Part shown: piece by piece, positions 44,387 to 53,168 of the stretch
Layout: each line of letters begins with the position of its first letter
Position numbering within the stretch: position 1 is the stretch's first letter
Origin: an uncultured Cellvibrio sp.
GTDB taxonomy: Bacteria > Pseudomonadota > Gammaproteobacteria > Pseudomonadales > Cellvibrionaceae
DNA: 64,000 bases
Reading direction: 5' to 3'
NCBI GenBank assembly: GCA_937958105.1
Contig: CALFXJ010000035.1
Span: 19,765-83,764, forward strand
The notes under the pieces: generated by a model
Database searches by the model: none
What the model saw: the letters and a program-made list of their open reading frames with translations, nothing else
Told to the model about the DNA's origin: nothing
Made by a program: the position numbers and the translations under genes

Positions 44387-45610
44387 ATGCAAGCATTATT
44401 TCTAGGCGCGGGAGCGTCGTTCGATTGCGGATTGCCATTAACCTGGGAGTTGACTGCAGAAATCCAGCGCTGGCTTACACCAGAGCGCCTGGCAGCCTAC
44501 AACGCTGGATGGGAGGAGCAGGGGGTCCATTGGAACGAGAGGGTGATAGCCCGTATTAATGAACTGGTGGCGGATGAAGATCGAGACTATGAGCAGGTGC
44601 TGCAGATTCTTGCTCGCGAATCCCAGACCGCCGCCTATGAATTTCTTCAGCGCGACTATCATCAGGCGTACTGTTTTTACGCGCAGATTGTTTATGCATT
44701 TTTGCTGGAGCGGCAGGCCAGGAATTATAATTTCACCTCCGTGGTGTTGAAAGATTATGACAGCCTCAAAAACCTGATGGAATTGAATCGTCCATTGTGG
44801 ATTTTTTCCACGAATCAGGATGTGGTTGTCGAGCTGCTCGCCGCGCGCCTTGGCGTTCCGCTTAAGTGTGGTGTGCGCAACACCAAAACAATCACCATTG
44901 GAGATGGCTCTGTTACGCGGGACATTCAATTTGAGGAATTGAGAGTCGATGCTGCGGCACCGGAGCCAGATTTCTTCTCTGCCGGCGAATACGGCATAAA
45001 TCTGGTGAAACTTTACGGCGGTCTAGATATGTTCCTCGCCGAGGATGGACGCAGTTTGTTGAAGCTGAAACCGGATGCGCAACGTCCTTCCGAATATATT
45101 GCTGATCTGGTGTTTATCAATCAAGTCAATCAGGCACTCGCGCTCAAGCAGAATGGTGTAGTGACCAATCGCAGCTTGTATCAGGACAGCGAGGGAAAAC
45201 TTCAGTGGCTGGAACGCAGTCTGATCGCCGGTTATCAACATCTTCCGCAGGAACAATCCGCCTGCTTCCCGGATGCCTTTCGCCTCATGGAGCAGGTCCT
45301 GCCTGAGCTGGAAGAGGTGATTGTTATCGGCAGCCGCCTGGAAAATTCGGTCATCAGCGGGATGCTGGCGAACTGGGTGAGCGACAGCCGCCGTCGTCTG
45401 CTGGTTGTTGATCCTGCACATCGTGATTTACCTCGTGCATTGGAAGAAAGCGAGGGGAACATTCGTCCCTTACGTCAGGGCGTCACGGAATTTTTTCTGG
45501 GGTTGGATCAGCGCAGCAACATTTACACATCCTTGTTGCGCAATTTTCAACGCAATATGCGACGCAAGGTAAGAATGAAACTGCTGCGTTCACTGACTCT
45601 GAAAAGTTGA
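44387..45610 (+). CDS. SIR2-like domain protein
   Basis: The product has 407 residues from ATG 44387. It opens directly with MQALFLGAGASFDCGLPLTW, the GAGAS nucleotide-binding loop of SIR2-like proteins, and later has LWIFSTNQDVVVELLAARLG (the TN-D motif) and VIVIGSRLENSVISGML, matching the SIR2-like (SIR2_2) group rather than classical deacetylases. Related domains act as NAD-consuming effectors in several phage-defence systems, though no partner gene is seen here. An upstream ATG at 44330 would add 19 residues before the fold; neither start has a good ribosome site. Function is inferred. Confidence 0.78.
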   Translation: MQALFLGAGASFDCGLPLTWELTAEIQRWLTPERLAAYNAGWEEQGVHWNERVIARINELVADEDRDYEQVLQILARESQTAAYEFLQRDYHQAYCFYAQIVYAFLLERQARNYNFTSVVLKDYDSLKNLMELNRPLWIFSTNQDVVVELLAARLGVPLKCGVRNTKTITIGDGSVTRDIQFEELRVDAAAPEPDFFSAGEYGINLVKLYGGLDMFLAEDGRSLLKLKPDAQRPSEYIADLVFINQVNQALALKQNGVVTNRSLYQDSEGKLQWLERSLIAGYQHLPQEQSACFPDAFRLMEQVLPELEEVIVIGSRLENSVISGMLANWVSDSRRRLLVVDPAHRDLPRALEESEGNIRPLRQGVTEFFLGLDQRSNIYTSLLRNFQRNMRRKVRMKLLRSLTLKS

Positions 45611-45689
45611 AGGAAGAGAGTTAACACTTCTTTGCATAAACGGATAATCCATGACTTGTGTTTGCACCCTCAATACTTAAGATCGGAAA

Positions 45690-45711
45690 GCGCACGCGGG
45701 GTCGCGTGCGC
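45690..45711. repeat. 9-bp perfect GC-rich inverted repeat upstream of the DsbD-like gene
   Basis: GCGCACGCG, loop GGGT, CGCGTGCGC form a perfect hairpin. It lies 79 bases after the SIR2-like stop and 57 bases before the DsbD-like start, next to TTTATACTCC that may be a -10 region. It could be a terminator without T-tract for the SIR2-like gene or an operator/leader element. Confidence 0.5.
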
Positions 45712-45768
45712 ACCGGCTTTATACTCCTACACATAATGAGAATGGGTTTAATGCAACAAGGTAGTTAT

Positions 45769-47838
45769 ATGCTGGTCTCACGAGTCTCCCGCCCTGCGGT
45801 CCTGTCATCGATCGCGCTCATCTTGTTTGCTGTAATTTTTCTTTCCGCTGCAGTCGCTCTCGCTGATGAAAACATCGAAGCAGATCACGTCCGTATCCGC
45901 TGGCTCACGCCGGAGCAGTTTGGCGAAAATCCTGCAGAAAAAACTATCGGGCTTTATTTTGAAGTGGACGAAGAGTGGCATGTGTACTGGCGCAATGCCG
46001 GCGACTCAGGTGCGGCACCACGGTTTGCATTTACCAGCGAACAGCTAGCCGTCGGTGAGCCGCTGTGGCCTTATCCCGAGCGGTTGCCCATCGCGCACCT
46101 GACCAACATCGGCTACGAAGGGAATGTCGCTTATCTGTTTCCTGCGCGGCTGACCGACAAGGCCGGGGAGCGCGTAACGCTGAAGGCGGACCTCGAATGG
46201 CTGGTGTGCAAAGAAGAATGTATCCCCGGTTTTGCCACACTGACGCTGGATCGGCTGATCGGTGGCGACAGTGATCAGTGGTCGGCGCAGGATGCGGATA
46301 TCCTGGCGCACTTTCAAGCGAGATTACCTCAAGCCTCTGATAATTCTCCCTGGCGGGTTGGCTCGCTGGAGTTTGACGAAACGGCCGCCCAGTTAATCCT
46401 GACGTTACAGGGGCCTGCCGGACTTGAACCCACGGCTTATCCCTTGGACGGAAATTTTGTATCTGCTGCTGCCCCGGAGGTTACTGAGACGGCTCAGGGT
46501 TATCAGCTGCGTTTTAACACAGCAAGAGGCGTTGCTGCACCCGATAAGACAGACTTTGTTGTGGTTGCTGACGGAGCCGCGTGGGCATTTTCCAACATCA
46601 CTCTGAGTGCGCCAGCAACTTTCGCAGTGCCGGAAACCCAATCGCTGCTCGTGTTGCTGTTACTCGCCTTTGCGGGCGGCATTATTCTGAATCTGATGCC
46701 CTGCGTATTTCCGGTATTGTCGATCAAACTGTTCAGCCTGATTCAGGCGTCGGGGCAGGGAGCCGCTGCACATCGCGTGCGGGAAGGTGTGATGTATACC
46801 GCCGGTGTGCTGATGACGTTTGCATTGCTTGGCGGGGTTTTCCTGGTATTGCTTGCAGGTGGCGCGGCCATTGGCTGGGGCTTTCAGCTGCAGTCGCCCT
46901 GGGTGGTGGTCGGCCTTGCCGTACTCTTCTGGGTGATGGCGCTGAGTTTTATCGGGGCCTTTGAGTTTGGTCATTCTTTGATGAATCTTGCCGGACGGGC
47001 CAACAGCCGCTCGTCATTTGCGACCGGTGTGCTGGCGGTCTTTGTTGCCGCGCCCTGTACCGGGCCATTTATGGGCGCGGCCCTGGGGGCATCTGCGACC
47101 CTGCCGGCGCTGCCGGCGATGGCGATTTTTCTGGGTCTGGGTGCGGGGCTGGCTGCGCCGTTCCTGCTGCTGGCGGTCAGCCCGGGATTATCGGCGTTAT
47201 TGCCCAGACCCGGACCCTGGATGGAAACCCTGCGTCAGTTTCTGGCCTTCCCGCTGTTCGCCACCGTGATCTGGCTGCTGTGGGTCCTCAGCCGGCTGGT
47301 CGGTGATGACGGCTGGTTGATCGGAGCCAGTCTGCTGCTGCTTATTGCGCTGGCGATCTGGCTGGTGCGCTCAGAACGACGGTGGGTCAGAGCCGGTGCC
47401 TGGGCTTTGGGGCTGGTGGCGATCCTGGTATCGGTACAACGACTGCAGACGCTGGAAGCCCCGGTGACAGCCACAGCATCCGCCAGTGCCTGGCAGCCGT
47501 TTGACACCCAGCAGATTGCGGCTGCACAGCAAAAGGGGCAGGCCGTATTTATTGATTACACCGCAGCCTGGTGTATCACCTGCCAGGTAAATAAAAAGCT
47601 GGTGCTTGATACAGACGAGGCCAATGCGTTGTTTGAGCAGCACGATGTGTTACGTATTCGCGCGGACTGGACGCGGTACGATGAAAATATTACGCAGGCA
47701 TTAGCCGCATTGAATCGCAACTCTGTGCCTGTTTATGTGTTCTACCCCGCTGGTGGCGGGCGGGAGATCCTGCCACAGATTTTAACGATGGATTCGATTC
47801 GGGAATTGTTTAATGAGTTTTCAGTGGAACCCCAATAA
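45769..47838 (+). CDS. DsbD/ScsB-like thiol:disulfide reductase
   Basis: This protein carries electrons across the inner membrane to periplasmic thiols. From ATG 45769 (AAGG seven bases upstream) it has 689 residues: a signal peptide (to LSAAVALA), an N-terminal beta domain with DLEWLVCKEECIPGFATL, a transmembrane domain with LMPCVFPVLSIKLF (about 310) and AAPCTGPFMGAALGA (about 428), and a C-terminal thioredoxin domain with YTAAWCITCQVNKKL (about 600). The N-terminal domain is of the ScsB kind rather than the E. coli DsbD kind. Longer frames upstream have no signal peptide. Confidence 0.9.
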   Translation: MLVSRVSRPAVLSSIALILFAVIFLSAAVALADENIEADHVRIRWLTPEQFGENPAEKTIGLYFEVDEEWHVYWRNAGDSGAAPRFAFTSEQLAVGEPLWPYPERLPIAHLTNIGYEGNVAYLFPARLTDKAGERVTLKADLEWLVCKEECIPGFATLTLDRLIGGDSDQWSAQDADILAHFQARLPQASDNSPWRVGSLEFDETAAQLILTLQGPAGLEPTAYPLDGNFVSAAAPEVTETAQGYQLRFNTARGVAAPDKTDFVVVADGAAWAFSNITLSAPATFAVPETQSLLVLLLLAFAGGIILNLMPCVFPVLSIKLFSLIQASGQGAAAHRVREGVMYTAGVLMTFALLGGVFLVLLAGGAAIGWGFQLQSPWVVVGLAVLFWVMALSFIGAFEFGHSLMNLAGRANSRSSFATGVLAVFVAAPCTGPFMGAALGASATLPALPAMAIFLGLGAGLAAPFLLLAVSPGLSALLPRPGPWMETLRQFLAFPLFATVIWLLWVLSRLVGDDGWLIGASLLLLIALAIWLVRSERRWVRAGAWALGLVAILVSVQRLQTLEAPVTATASASAWQPFDTQQIAAAQQKGQAVFIDYTAAWCITCQVNKKLVLDTDEANALFEQHDVLRIRADWTRYDENITQALAALNRNSVPVYVFYPAGGGREILPQILTMDSIRELFNEFSVEPQ

Positions 47839-47879
47839 CTTTCTATAAATCTTAATTGTTCATCAAATGGAGACCTGTT

Positions 47880-48494
47880 ATGAAAATAGTTAAATGTTTG
47901 CTGGGCGGTTTTGCCGCATCGCTTATGTTGTTGTCTGTGTTTGCCAGTGCTGAGGCAGTACCGGGCAAACCGGCGCCCGATTTCAGCGTGAAAGACGCCG
48001 CAGGTAAAACTCACTCGCTGGCAGATTACAAAGGTGAATGGCTGGTGTTGGAATGGTTTAACAAAGATTGTCCCTATGTAAGAAAACATTACGGCAGCAA
48101 CAATATGCAGTCGCTGCAGGAGAAGTACACGGCTCAAGGCGTGAAATGGCTGACGATCATTTCTTCTGCCAAAGGCAAGCAGGGTTACCATGAGCCAGAA
48201 GAAGCTCTGGAGGTCGGTAAAGCGCATAACCTGGCTGCCAGTGCACCATTCCTGCTGGACCCGAGCGGTACCATGGGTAAAGCGTATGACGCTAAAACTA
48301 CACCGCATATGTACATCATCAATCCTGAAGGAACCCTGGTATACGCCGGCGCAATCGACGATAACGATTCTGCCAATCCAGCAGTTATTCCAGATTCCAA
48401 AAATTATGTAGCCGCTGCGCTGGATGAAGTTCTGGCTGGTAAACCAGTAAGCACCCCGGCTACCCGCCCTTATGGTTGTACCATTAAGTACTGA
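47880..48494 (+). CDS. Periplasmic thioredoxin-fold (AhpC/TSA-like) protein
   Basis: From ATG 47880 (GGAG seven bases upstream) the 204-residue product has a signal peptide (LLGGFAASLMLLSVFASAEA) and a redoxin domain beginning GKPAPDFSVKDAAGKTHSL. The active cysteine Cys64 lies in WFNKDCPYVRKHYG, and a second cysteine is in the C-terminal PYGCTIKY. This CPYV-type group is exported and is a likely partner of the DsbD-like reductase encoded 41 bases upstream. A strong terminator follows. Confidence 0.85.
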   Translation: MKIVKCLLGGFAASLMLLSVFASAEAVPGKPAPDFSVKDAAGKTHSLADYKGEWLVLEWFNKDCPYVRKHYGSNNMQSLQEKYTAQGVKWLTIISSAKGKQGYHEPEEALEVGKAHNLAASAPFLLDPSGTMGKAYDAKTTPHMYIINPEGTLVYAGAIDDNDSANPAVIPDSKNYVAAALDEVLAGKPVSTPATRPYGCTIKY

Positions 48495-48518
48495 TTAAGT
48501 ACTGATGTAATCTGCTGA

Positions 48519-48558
48519 GCGATAGAACAGGGTGATCCACGTTCTATCGCTTTTATTT
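48519..48558 (+). terminator. Intrinsic terminator after the redoxin gene
   Basis: GCGATAGAAC (48519–48528) and GTTCTATCGC (48541–48550) form a ten-base-pair hairpin followed by TTTTATTTCT. Confidence 0.88.
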
Positions 48559-48568
48559 CTGCCCCGCC

Positions 48569-48586
48569 ATTGACTATTCAGTCAAT
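48569..48586. promoter_or_regulatory. Operator-like palindrome upstream of the small gene and secDF
   Basis: ATTGACT and AGTCAAT are exact inverted copies separated by four bases. The left arm contains TTGACT, which could be a -35 box, so a repressor here would block transcription of the small protein gene and fused secDF. Dyads of this form are bound by TetR-family repressors, but no regulator gene is adjacent. Confidence 0.5.
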
Positions 48587-48634
48587 CAACCCCAATCTAG
48601 TGCACATCACCTTATTGCCACGCAAGTAAATCAG

Positions 48635-49015
48635 ATGCACGGTTCAACCTCTCAAACCCAGCTGTTCGCTCCTGTGTGGCGTTGGTCGCTGGCTTTGCTG
48701 TTGGTGTGTGGTTTTGGTTTACTGGCCGCCGTTCAATATCCTGCAGCCGTTGCTGATCGAGTCGGCCAGACCGGTTTTGTGACGGCGCTTGATGTTCCGC
48801 TGGCTTATCACCAGCATATTTCACCAGCCAAGCGTTCCAATTCTTCTCAAAAAGATGAAGACAATCCCCAGCAATGGGGCATGCAGTCGGTGGAAATACC
48901 CCAGCGTGCAGCGGCGCAGCAGATTTATCGCCTGCCTGCTTTTCCGGAATTCCCTCCCTCGCTAAATACGATTGTTCAGCAACCGCTGATTCCTCGCGCA
49001 CCTCCACTCGCGTAA
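48635..49015 (+). CDS. Small membrane-anchored hypothetical protein
   Basis: The 126-residue frame has a hydrophobic helix (WSLALLLVCGFGLLAAV) near the N terminus and a polar, Pro- and Gln-rich remainder (HQHISPAKRSNSSQKDEDNP, RLPAFPEFPP). There is no good ribosome site, and an overlapping frame exists on the other strand. Its position between the operator-like palindrome and fused secDF, same direction, supports it. I do not recognise a family. Confidence 0.5.
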   Translation: MHGSTSQTQLFAPVWRWSLALLLVCGFGLLAAVQYPAAVADRVGQTGFVTALDVPLAYHQHISPAKRSNSSQKDEDNPQQWGMQSVEIPQRAAAQQIYRLPAFPEFPPSLNTIVQQPLIPRAPPLA

Positions 49016-49079
49016 TCCTCGCTCACATAACAACACTTTTTTTGTTTTCGCAACGCGAAAGCCTTGCTGAGGATTGCTC

Positions 49080-51605
49080 ATGAAAACGCTTGCTTCCCGG
49101 GCTGTGGTTTACAGCCTGATAATTCTGTTTGGCCTGTTAAGTGCGTTACCTAATGTTTTACCGGAAAACATTCAACAGAAACTGCCTGAATGGTATGTTC
49201 AGAATCAGATTACTCTGGGGCTGGATTTACGTGGAGGTTCTCACCTGTTAATGGAGGTAGACACCGGCGATTTGCTGCGGACTGATAATCAGCAGCTGGC
49301 GGATCGTCTCATTGGCGAACTGAGGACAGCGCGCATCCAGCACGATACACCGGTAGTGACGGCGGACGGCATCCGCCTCAGTATTCCTGATCCGGCGCGC
49401 CTGCCTGAGGCTGCGCGTATCGCGCGAGTGCTGGTTAAACCCGAGGCGGGTGCTACACCGGCCCATGAACTCACTGAAGAGCAGGGCAATCTGATTATTC
49501 GCACCAGTGAATTACATCTGCGCAATCTCACCAAAGATGCCGTTGAGCGCAGCCTTGAAGTGGTACGTCGGCGTTTGAATGAAACCGGGCTGGTTGATCC
49601 GACTATTACGCGCCAGGGGACAGACAGCATTCTGGTACAGCTTCCGGGCGTTGATGACCCGCAGCATATCCGTAACTTGCTGGGAACCACGGCGCGCATG
49701 ACTTTTCATTGGGCAGCCAATGAGCGATCCCGTGGGTACACGAAAGTGATCAGCATTCCCGGCCAGCTACCCAGTGAACGTTATCAGCTGGAAGAGCGCG
49801 TCGCGCTGGAAGGCAAACATGTAAGTGATGCGCGCCTCGCATTTCATCCGGATACCGGCGAACCAGTGGTGAATTTCCGACTGGATAAAGAGGGAGCTCG
49901 CCGCTTTGGTGATATGACCAAGAATAATATTGGCCGGGCTCTGGCTATCGTTCTGGATGAGCGCGTTATCACAGCGCCGGTGATCCGCAGCGCAATTACC
50001 GGGGGCAGCGGTGAAATCAGCGGGGCCTTTACCACCGCCGAAGCACACGATCTGGCATTGCTGTTAAGAGCCGGCGCCTTGCCGGCACCGCTGAAAGTCA
50101 TCGAAGAACGTACTGTAGGTCCGGATCTTGGCAGCGATTCCATTTCAATGGGTCTCTCTACCGGCATCATTGGTGCGCTGCTTGTGATTGCCTTCATGAT
50201 CGGTATCTACGGGCGCTGGGGTCTGATTGCCTGTACCGGCCTGGCAGTTAATATCGGTCTGGCATTTGGCGTGCTCAGTCTGCTGGGAGCTACACTGACC
50301 CTTCCGGGCATAGCTGGTTTTATCCTGAGCATCGGTATGGCAGTCGACGCGAATATCTTAATCAATGAACGCATCCGCGAAGAGACGCGGCGCGGCCAGA
50401 GCGCCCGCGCCGCTCTCGATGCAGGTTTCCGTCGAGCCTACGGAACCATCCTCGATTCCAACATTACCTCACTGATCGCGATCAGTCTGCTGTTTTTATT
50501 TGGCAGCGGGCCTGTGCGTGGATTTGCAGTGACCATGGCAGTGGGACTGATCATCTCCATGTTTACGGCAATCTCGGTCACTCGCTTGATCATGGAATGG
50601 CGAGTCAATCGTCTAGGTCTCGATCAACTGGAAATTTCAGGCATCAAAGCACTGGACCGTATCAGCAATAAGACGATTGATTTTCTGCGAGGCCGCTTCA
50701 TCGGCATCAGTGTTTCAATCATTCTGTCGCTTGCGGCGATTGCTTTGTTCATCAAGCCGGGACTGGAGTACGGAATAGACTTCAGTGGCGGCAGTGTTAT
50801 TGAGGTGCAGGCTCCGGATACTTCGGTGGACGTCCTGCGCAAGGGGTTGCAGCAACACAATTTTTCGCAGGTGGCTATTCAGGAGTTTGGTGCAGAGGGT
50901 AGTTATCTGATGCGCCTGCCCATGGAAGACGCTGCTGCCGTTGCCAGTGGTGCCATGGTGGAAGGTGTGAAAAGTGCTGTGCTGGACGTGTCGCCGGATG
51001 CAAAGTTTCCCCGCACAGAGGTTGTAGGGCCGCGTGTCAGTGGTGATTTTACCGATGCCACGATCCTTGCCATCCTGCTGGCGGGGACAGGAATGCTGGC
51101 CTATCTCTGGTTCCGCTTTGAATCGCACTTTGCGATAGGTGCGACCTTGACGCTCGCGCTTGATCTAACCAAAACCATCGGATTTTTCGCGCTGGCCGGC
51201 GTTGAGTTTAACCTGACCGCAGTAGCTGCGTTATTGGCGCTGATTGGATATTCCGTCAATGACAAAGTGGTGGTGTTTGACCGTATCCGGGAAAACCTTC
51301 GTCTGACGCCGGACAAACCCCTTGCTCTGCTGTTGAATGACAGCATCACCTCCACATTAACACGGACGGTATTTACCTCTGTTACCACCTTCCTCGCGCT
51401 TTTGCCCATGGCCGTTGCAGGAGGCAGTGCTGTAGCGAGCTTTGCTCTGCCGATGCTGTTTGGCATTGTGGTTGGCACCAGCTCGTCGATATTTATCGCT
51501 GCTCCTGTTGTTTATTGGATGGGCCAGCGTCGCCTGCGCAGGGGGCTCAGCCAGCTGCGGCCAGACGCGGCACAGAGGAGGGCGGCCATAGACGAACTGC
51601 CGTAA
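49080..51605 (+). CDS. secDF: Fused SecD–SecF protein translocase subunit
   Basis: SecDF uses the proton gradient to pull proteins through SecYEG. From ATG 49080 (GAGGA upstream) the 841-residue protein contains a SecD half (TLGLDLRGGSHLLMEVDTGD, then AVDANILINERIREETRRGQ) and a SecF half (LEYGIDFSGGSVIEVQ, then GYSVNDKVVVFDRIRENLR), with twelve membrane helices expected. Gammaproteobacteria usually have separate secD and secF after yajC; here yajC is absent and the gene stands with a small membrane-anchored protein. It is probably an accessory SecDF in addition to the standard pair. A terminator follows. Confidence 0.92.
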   Translation: MKTLASRAVVYSLIILFGLLSALPNVLPENIQQKLPEWYVQNQITLGLDLRGGSHLLMEVDTGDLLRTDNQQLADRLIGELRTARIQHDTPVVTADGIRLSIPDPARLPEAARIARVLVKPEAGATPAHELTEEQGNLIIRTSELHLRNLTKDAVERSLEVVRRRLNETGLVDPTITRQGTDSILVQLPGVDDPQHIRNLLGTTARMTFHWAANERSRGYTKVISIPGQLPSERYQLEERVALEGKHVSDARLAFHPDTGEPVVNFRLDKEGARRFGDMTKNNIGRALAIVLDERVITAPVIRSAITGGSGEISGAFTTAEAHDLALLLRAGALPAPLKVIEERTVGPDLGSDSISMGLSTGIIGALLVIAFMIGIYGRWGLIACTGLAVNIGLAFGVLSLLGATLTLPGIAGFILSIGMAVDANILINERIREETRRGQSARAALDAGFRRAYGTILDSNITSLIAISLLFLFGSGPVRGFAVTMAVGLIISMFTAISVTRLIMEWRVNRLGLDQLEISGIKALDRISNKTIDFLRGRFIGISVSIILSLAAIALFIKPGLEYGIDFSGGSVIEVQAPDTSVDVLRKGLQQHNFSQVAIQEFGAEGSYLMRLPMEDAAAVASGAMVEGVKSAVLDVSPDAKFPRTEVVGPRVSGDFTDATILAILLAGTGMLAYLWFRFESHFAIGATLTLALDLTKTIGFFALAGVEFNLTAVAALLALIGYSVNDKVVVFDRIRENLRLTPDKPLALLLNDSITSTLTRTVFTSVTTFLALLPMAVAGGSAVASFALPMLFGIVVGTSSSIFIAAPVVYWMGQRRLRRGLSQLRPDAAQRRAAIDELP

Positions 51606-51613
51606 AACCTGAT

Positions 51614-51645
51614 AAAAAGCCACCTGAACCGGTGGCTTTTTATTT
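51614..51645 (+). terminator. Intrinsic terminator after secDF
   Basis: AAAAGCCACC pairs with GGTGGCTTTT around a six-base loop, followed by TATTTC. It lies nine bases after the secDF stop. Confidence 0.9.
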
Positions 51646-51782
51646 CTGCACTGGACCATTCCCGCGATGAACAAATGGGGAGCGCCATAATTTTTTCAGC
51701 GGTTGTCGAAATCGTCCGGGCTGATTCGACTAAAGAGTACAGCACCATAGCTGTCCACTAACGAAACTGGAGAATCTTAACC

Positions 51783-52190
51783 ATGTCCCGAATGATCTTT
51801 GTTAACCTGCCGGTCGCCGACCTTAAAGCATCAATGGCCTTTTATTCGGCCCTCGGCTTTGAGAATAACCCTCAGTTTACTGACGACACAGCGGCCTGCA
51901 TGGTGTGGAGCGAGGCGATTCATGTGATGTTACTGACCCATGACAAGTGGCGTACCTTCACCAAACGTCCGATCCCACCGACAACCTCCAGTGAGGTGAT
52001 GCTGGCGATCTCTCTCGACAACCGCGAAGCGGTTGATGCAATGAATGCTGCCGCTGCTGCAAACGGCGGCACTGCTGACATCAATCCTGTACAGGATCTG
52101 GGATTCATGTACAACCGGAATCTGGCGGACCTCGATGGGCACGTCTGGGAGGCGTTCTGGATGGATATGTCGGCAATGCCGACTGAGTAA
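51783..52190 (+). CDS. VOC family (glyoxalase/dioxygenase-like) protein
   Basis: The 135-residue product is a single vicinal oxygen chelate domain pair: MIFVNLPVADLKASMAFYSA opens it, and the second half ends NLADLDGHVWEAFWMD with the typical D-DGHxWE metal-ligand region. Members bind a divalent metal and include glyoxalases and resistance proteins; the substrate cannot be deduced. Confidence 0.88.
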   Translation: MSRMIFVNLPVADLKASMAFYSALGFENNPQFTDDTAACMVWSEAIHVMLLTHDKWRTFTKRPIPPTTSSEVMLAISLDNREAVDAMNAAAAANGGTADINPVQDLGFMYNRNLADLDGHVWEAFWMDMSAMPTE

Positions 52191-52258
52191 AGCAGATTGT
52201 ATTGCAGCAAATATTACCGGCCACCGGCATGCTCGGTGGCTGATATTCTGCTAAGGAA

Positions 52259-53155
52259 ATGATGATGAAATGGACTGGTGCCGGAAACTACGGGATTACT
52301 GTTTTTCTGCTGTTGTTCAGCATTTGTGTCAAGCTGATGGCATCACCCCCGGCACTCCGGGATGATGATGTACCTCCTTATGATTACTCTCAGACCCGCC
52401 TGATGGTTCTCTATGGCGAAGGCGATTATGTCCTCCTGGGTAACCCCTTTGAAAATCCCGGCTCCTCGATGGGCACCCGCGTTTACGAAATTATTCTGCT
52501 TTACGCATCACAACTGCAGCCGTTTACTCTACCGGTTGATCCACCGGTTCATGTACTGGATCTGATGATGACGGATAAATACGGCCAATGGCGTCTGGGG
52601 CAGCGATTATATTTGGGGGATCCATGGCTGTCGGACGGAAAAGCGGTGTCACTGATGAAGCCTGCCGATTATCAGCTGCTGAAAAGCATGCTCGATAAAC
52701 GTTACGCCACGGCAACAGCTTACAGTACTGAAGGTGCTGGTCGTGCGAAAAGACCAGCCGAAACCGCGCTGCCAGAGGGCTGGCTTACGGAGCGTGAATC
52801 GGTGGAGGAGGCTATCAAGCGCTTACCTGCAAGTAACCATGAGCGCAATGGCTATGATCCCGGTGCTCAGTTACGAAGAAAGAGGCATGATGATTCTGCG
52901 GATGAAGTTCCGCAGGTGGATAAAACAGTTCCAGTCACTGACGTTAAACACGAGTTGCGGAAGGTACCAGCTGAGGAGGCCGAGTTTATAGCAGACACAT
53001 TTCTCGAACCGCCCGTAGCTGCATCTGATACGCCCCAATTTTCCTCGACGACGCAGGAACCGGCATCAGGTGACAACGCTTATCCTTTTATTACTGTTCT
53101 GTTGTTGGCGATGCTGATAGTCGCAATCATCATGCTACGTAGAAAACGAGCTTAA
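52259..53155 (+). CDS. Exported protein with C-terminal membrane helix, unknown function
   Basis: The 298-residue product has a signal peptide (YGITVFLLLFSICVKLMA), a conserved-looking N-terminal domain (LMVLYGEGDYVLLGNPFENP and LDLMMTDKYGQWRLGQRLYL), a long charged region, and a C-terminal membrane helix followed by basic residues (YPFITVLLLAMLIVAIIML then RRKRA). That layout gives a periplasmic domain anchored at its C terminus and resembles sorted proteins with a hydrophobic tail. I do not recognise the family. Three ATG codons in a row (52259, 52262, 52265) follow AAGGA; the third has the best spacing. Confidence 0.7.
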   Translation: MMMKWTGAGNYGITVFLLLFSICVKLMASPPALRDDDVPPYDYSQTRLMVLYGEGDYVLLGNPFENPGSSMGTRVYEIILLYASQLQPFTLPVDPPVHVLDLMMTDKYGQWRLGQRLYLGDPWLSDGKAVSLMKPADYQLLKSMLDKRYATATAYSTEGAGRAKRPAETALPEGWLTERESVEEAIKRLPASNHERNGYDPGAQLRRKRHDDSADEVPQVDKTVPVTDVKHELRKVPAEEAEFIADTFLEPPVAASDTPQFSSTTQEPASGDNAYPFITVLLLAMLIVAIIMLRRKRA

Positions 53156-53168
53156 CAATGTCTGCAGG

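Noticed and set aside
48487..48508. Direct repeat AAGTACTGAT, two copies
   Set aside because: It is a short tandem duplication at the end of the redoxin gene with no flanking signs of a mobile element.
48612..49007. 131-codon open frame on the minus strand
   Set aside because: It competes with the plus-strand small membrane protein but lacks a helix, a ribosome site or context; the plus-strand reading fits better, though not with certainty.
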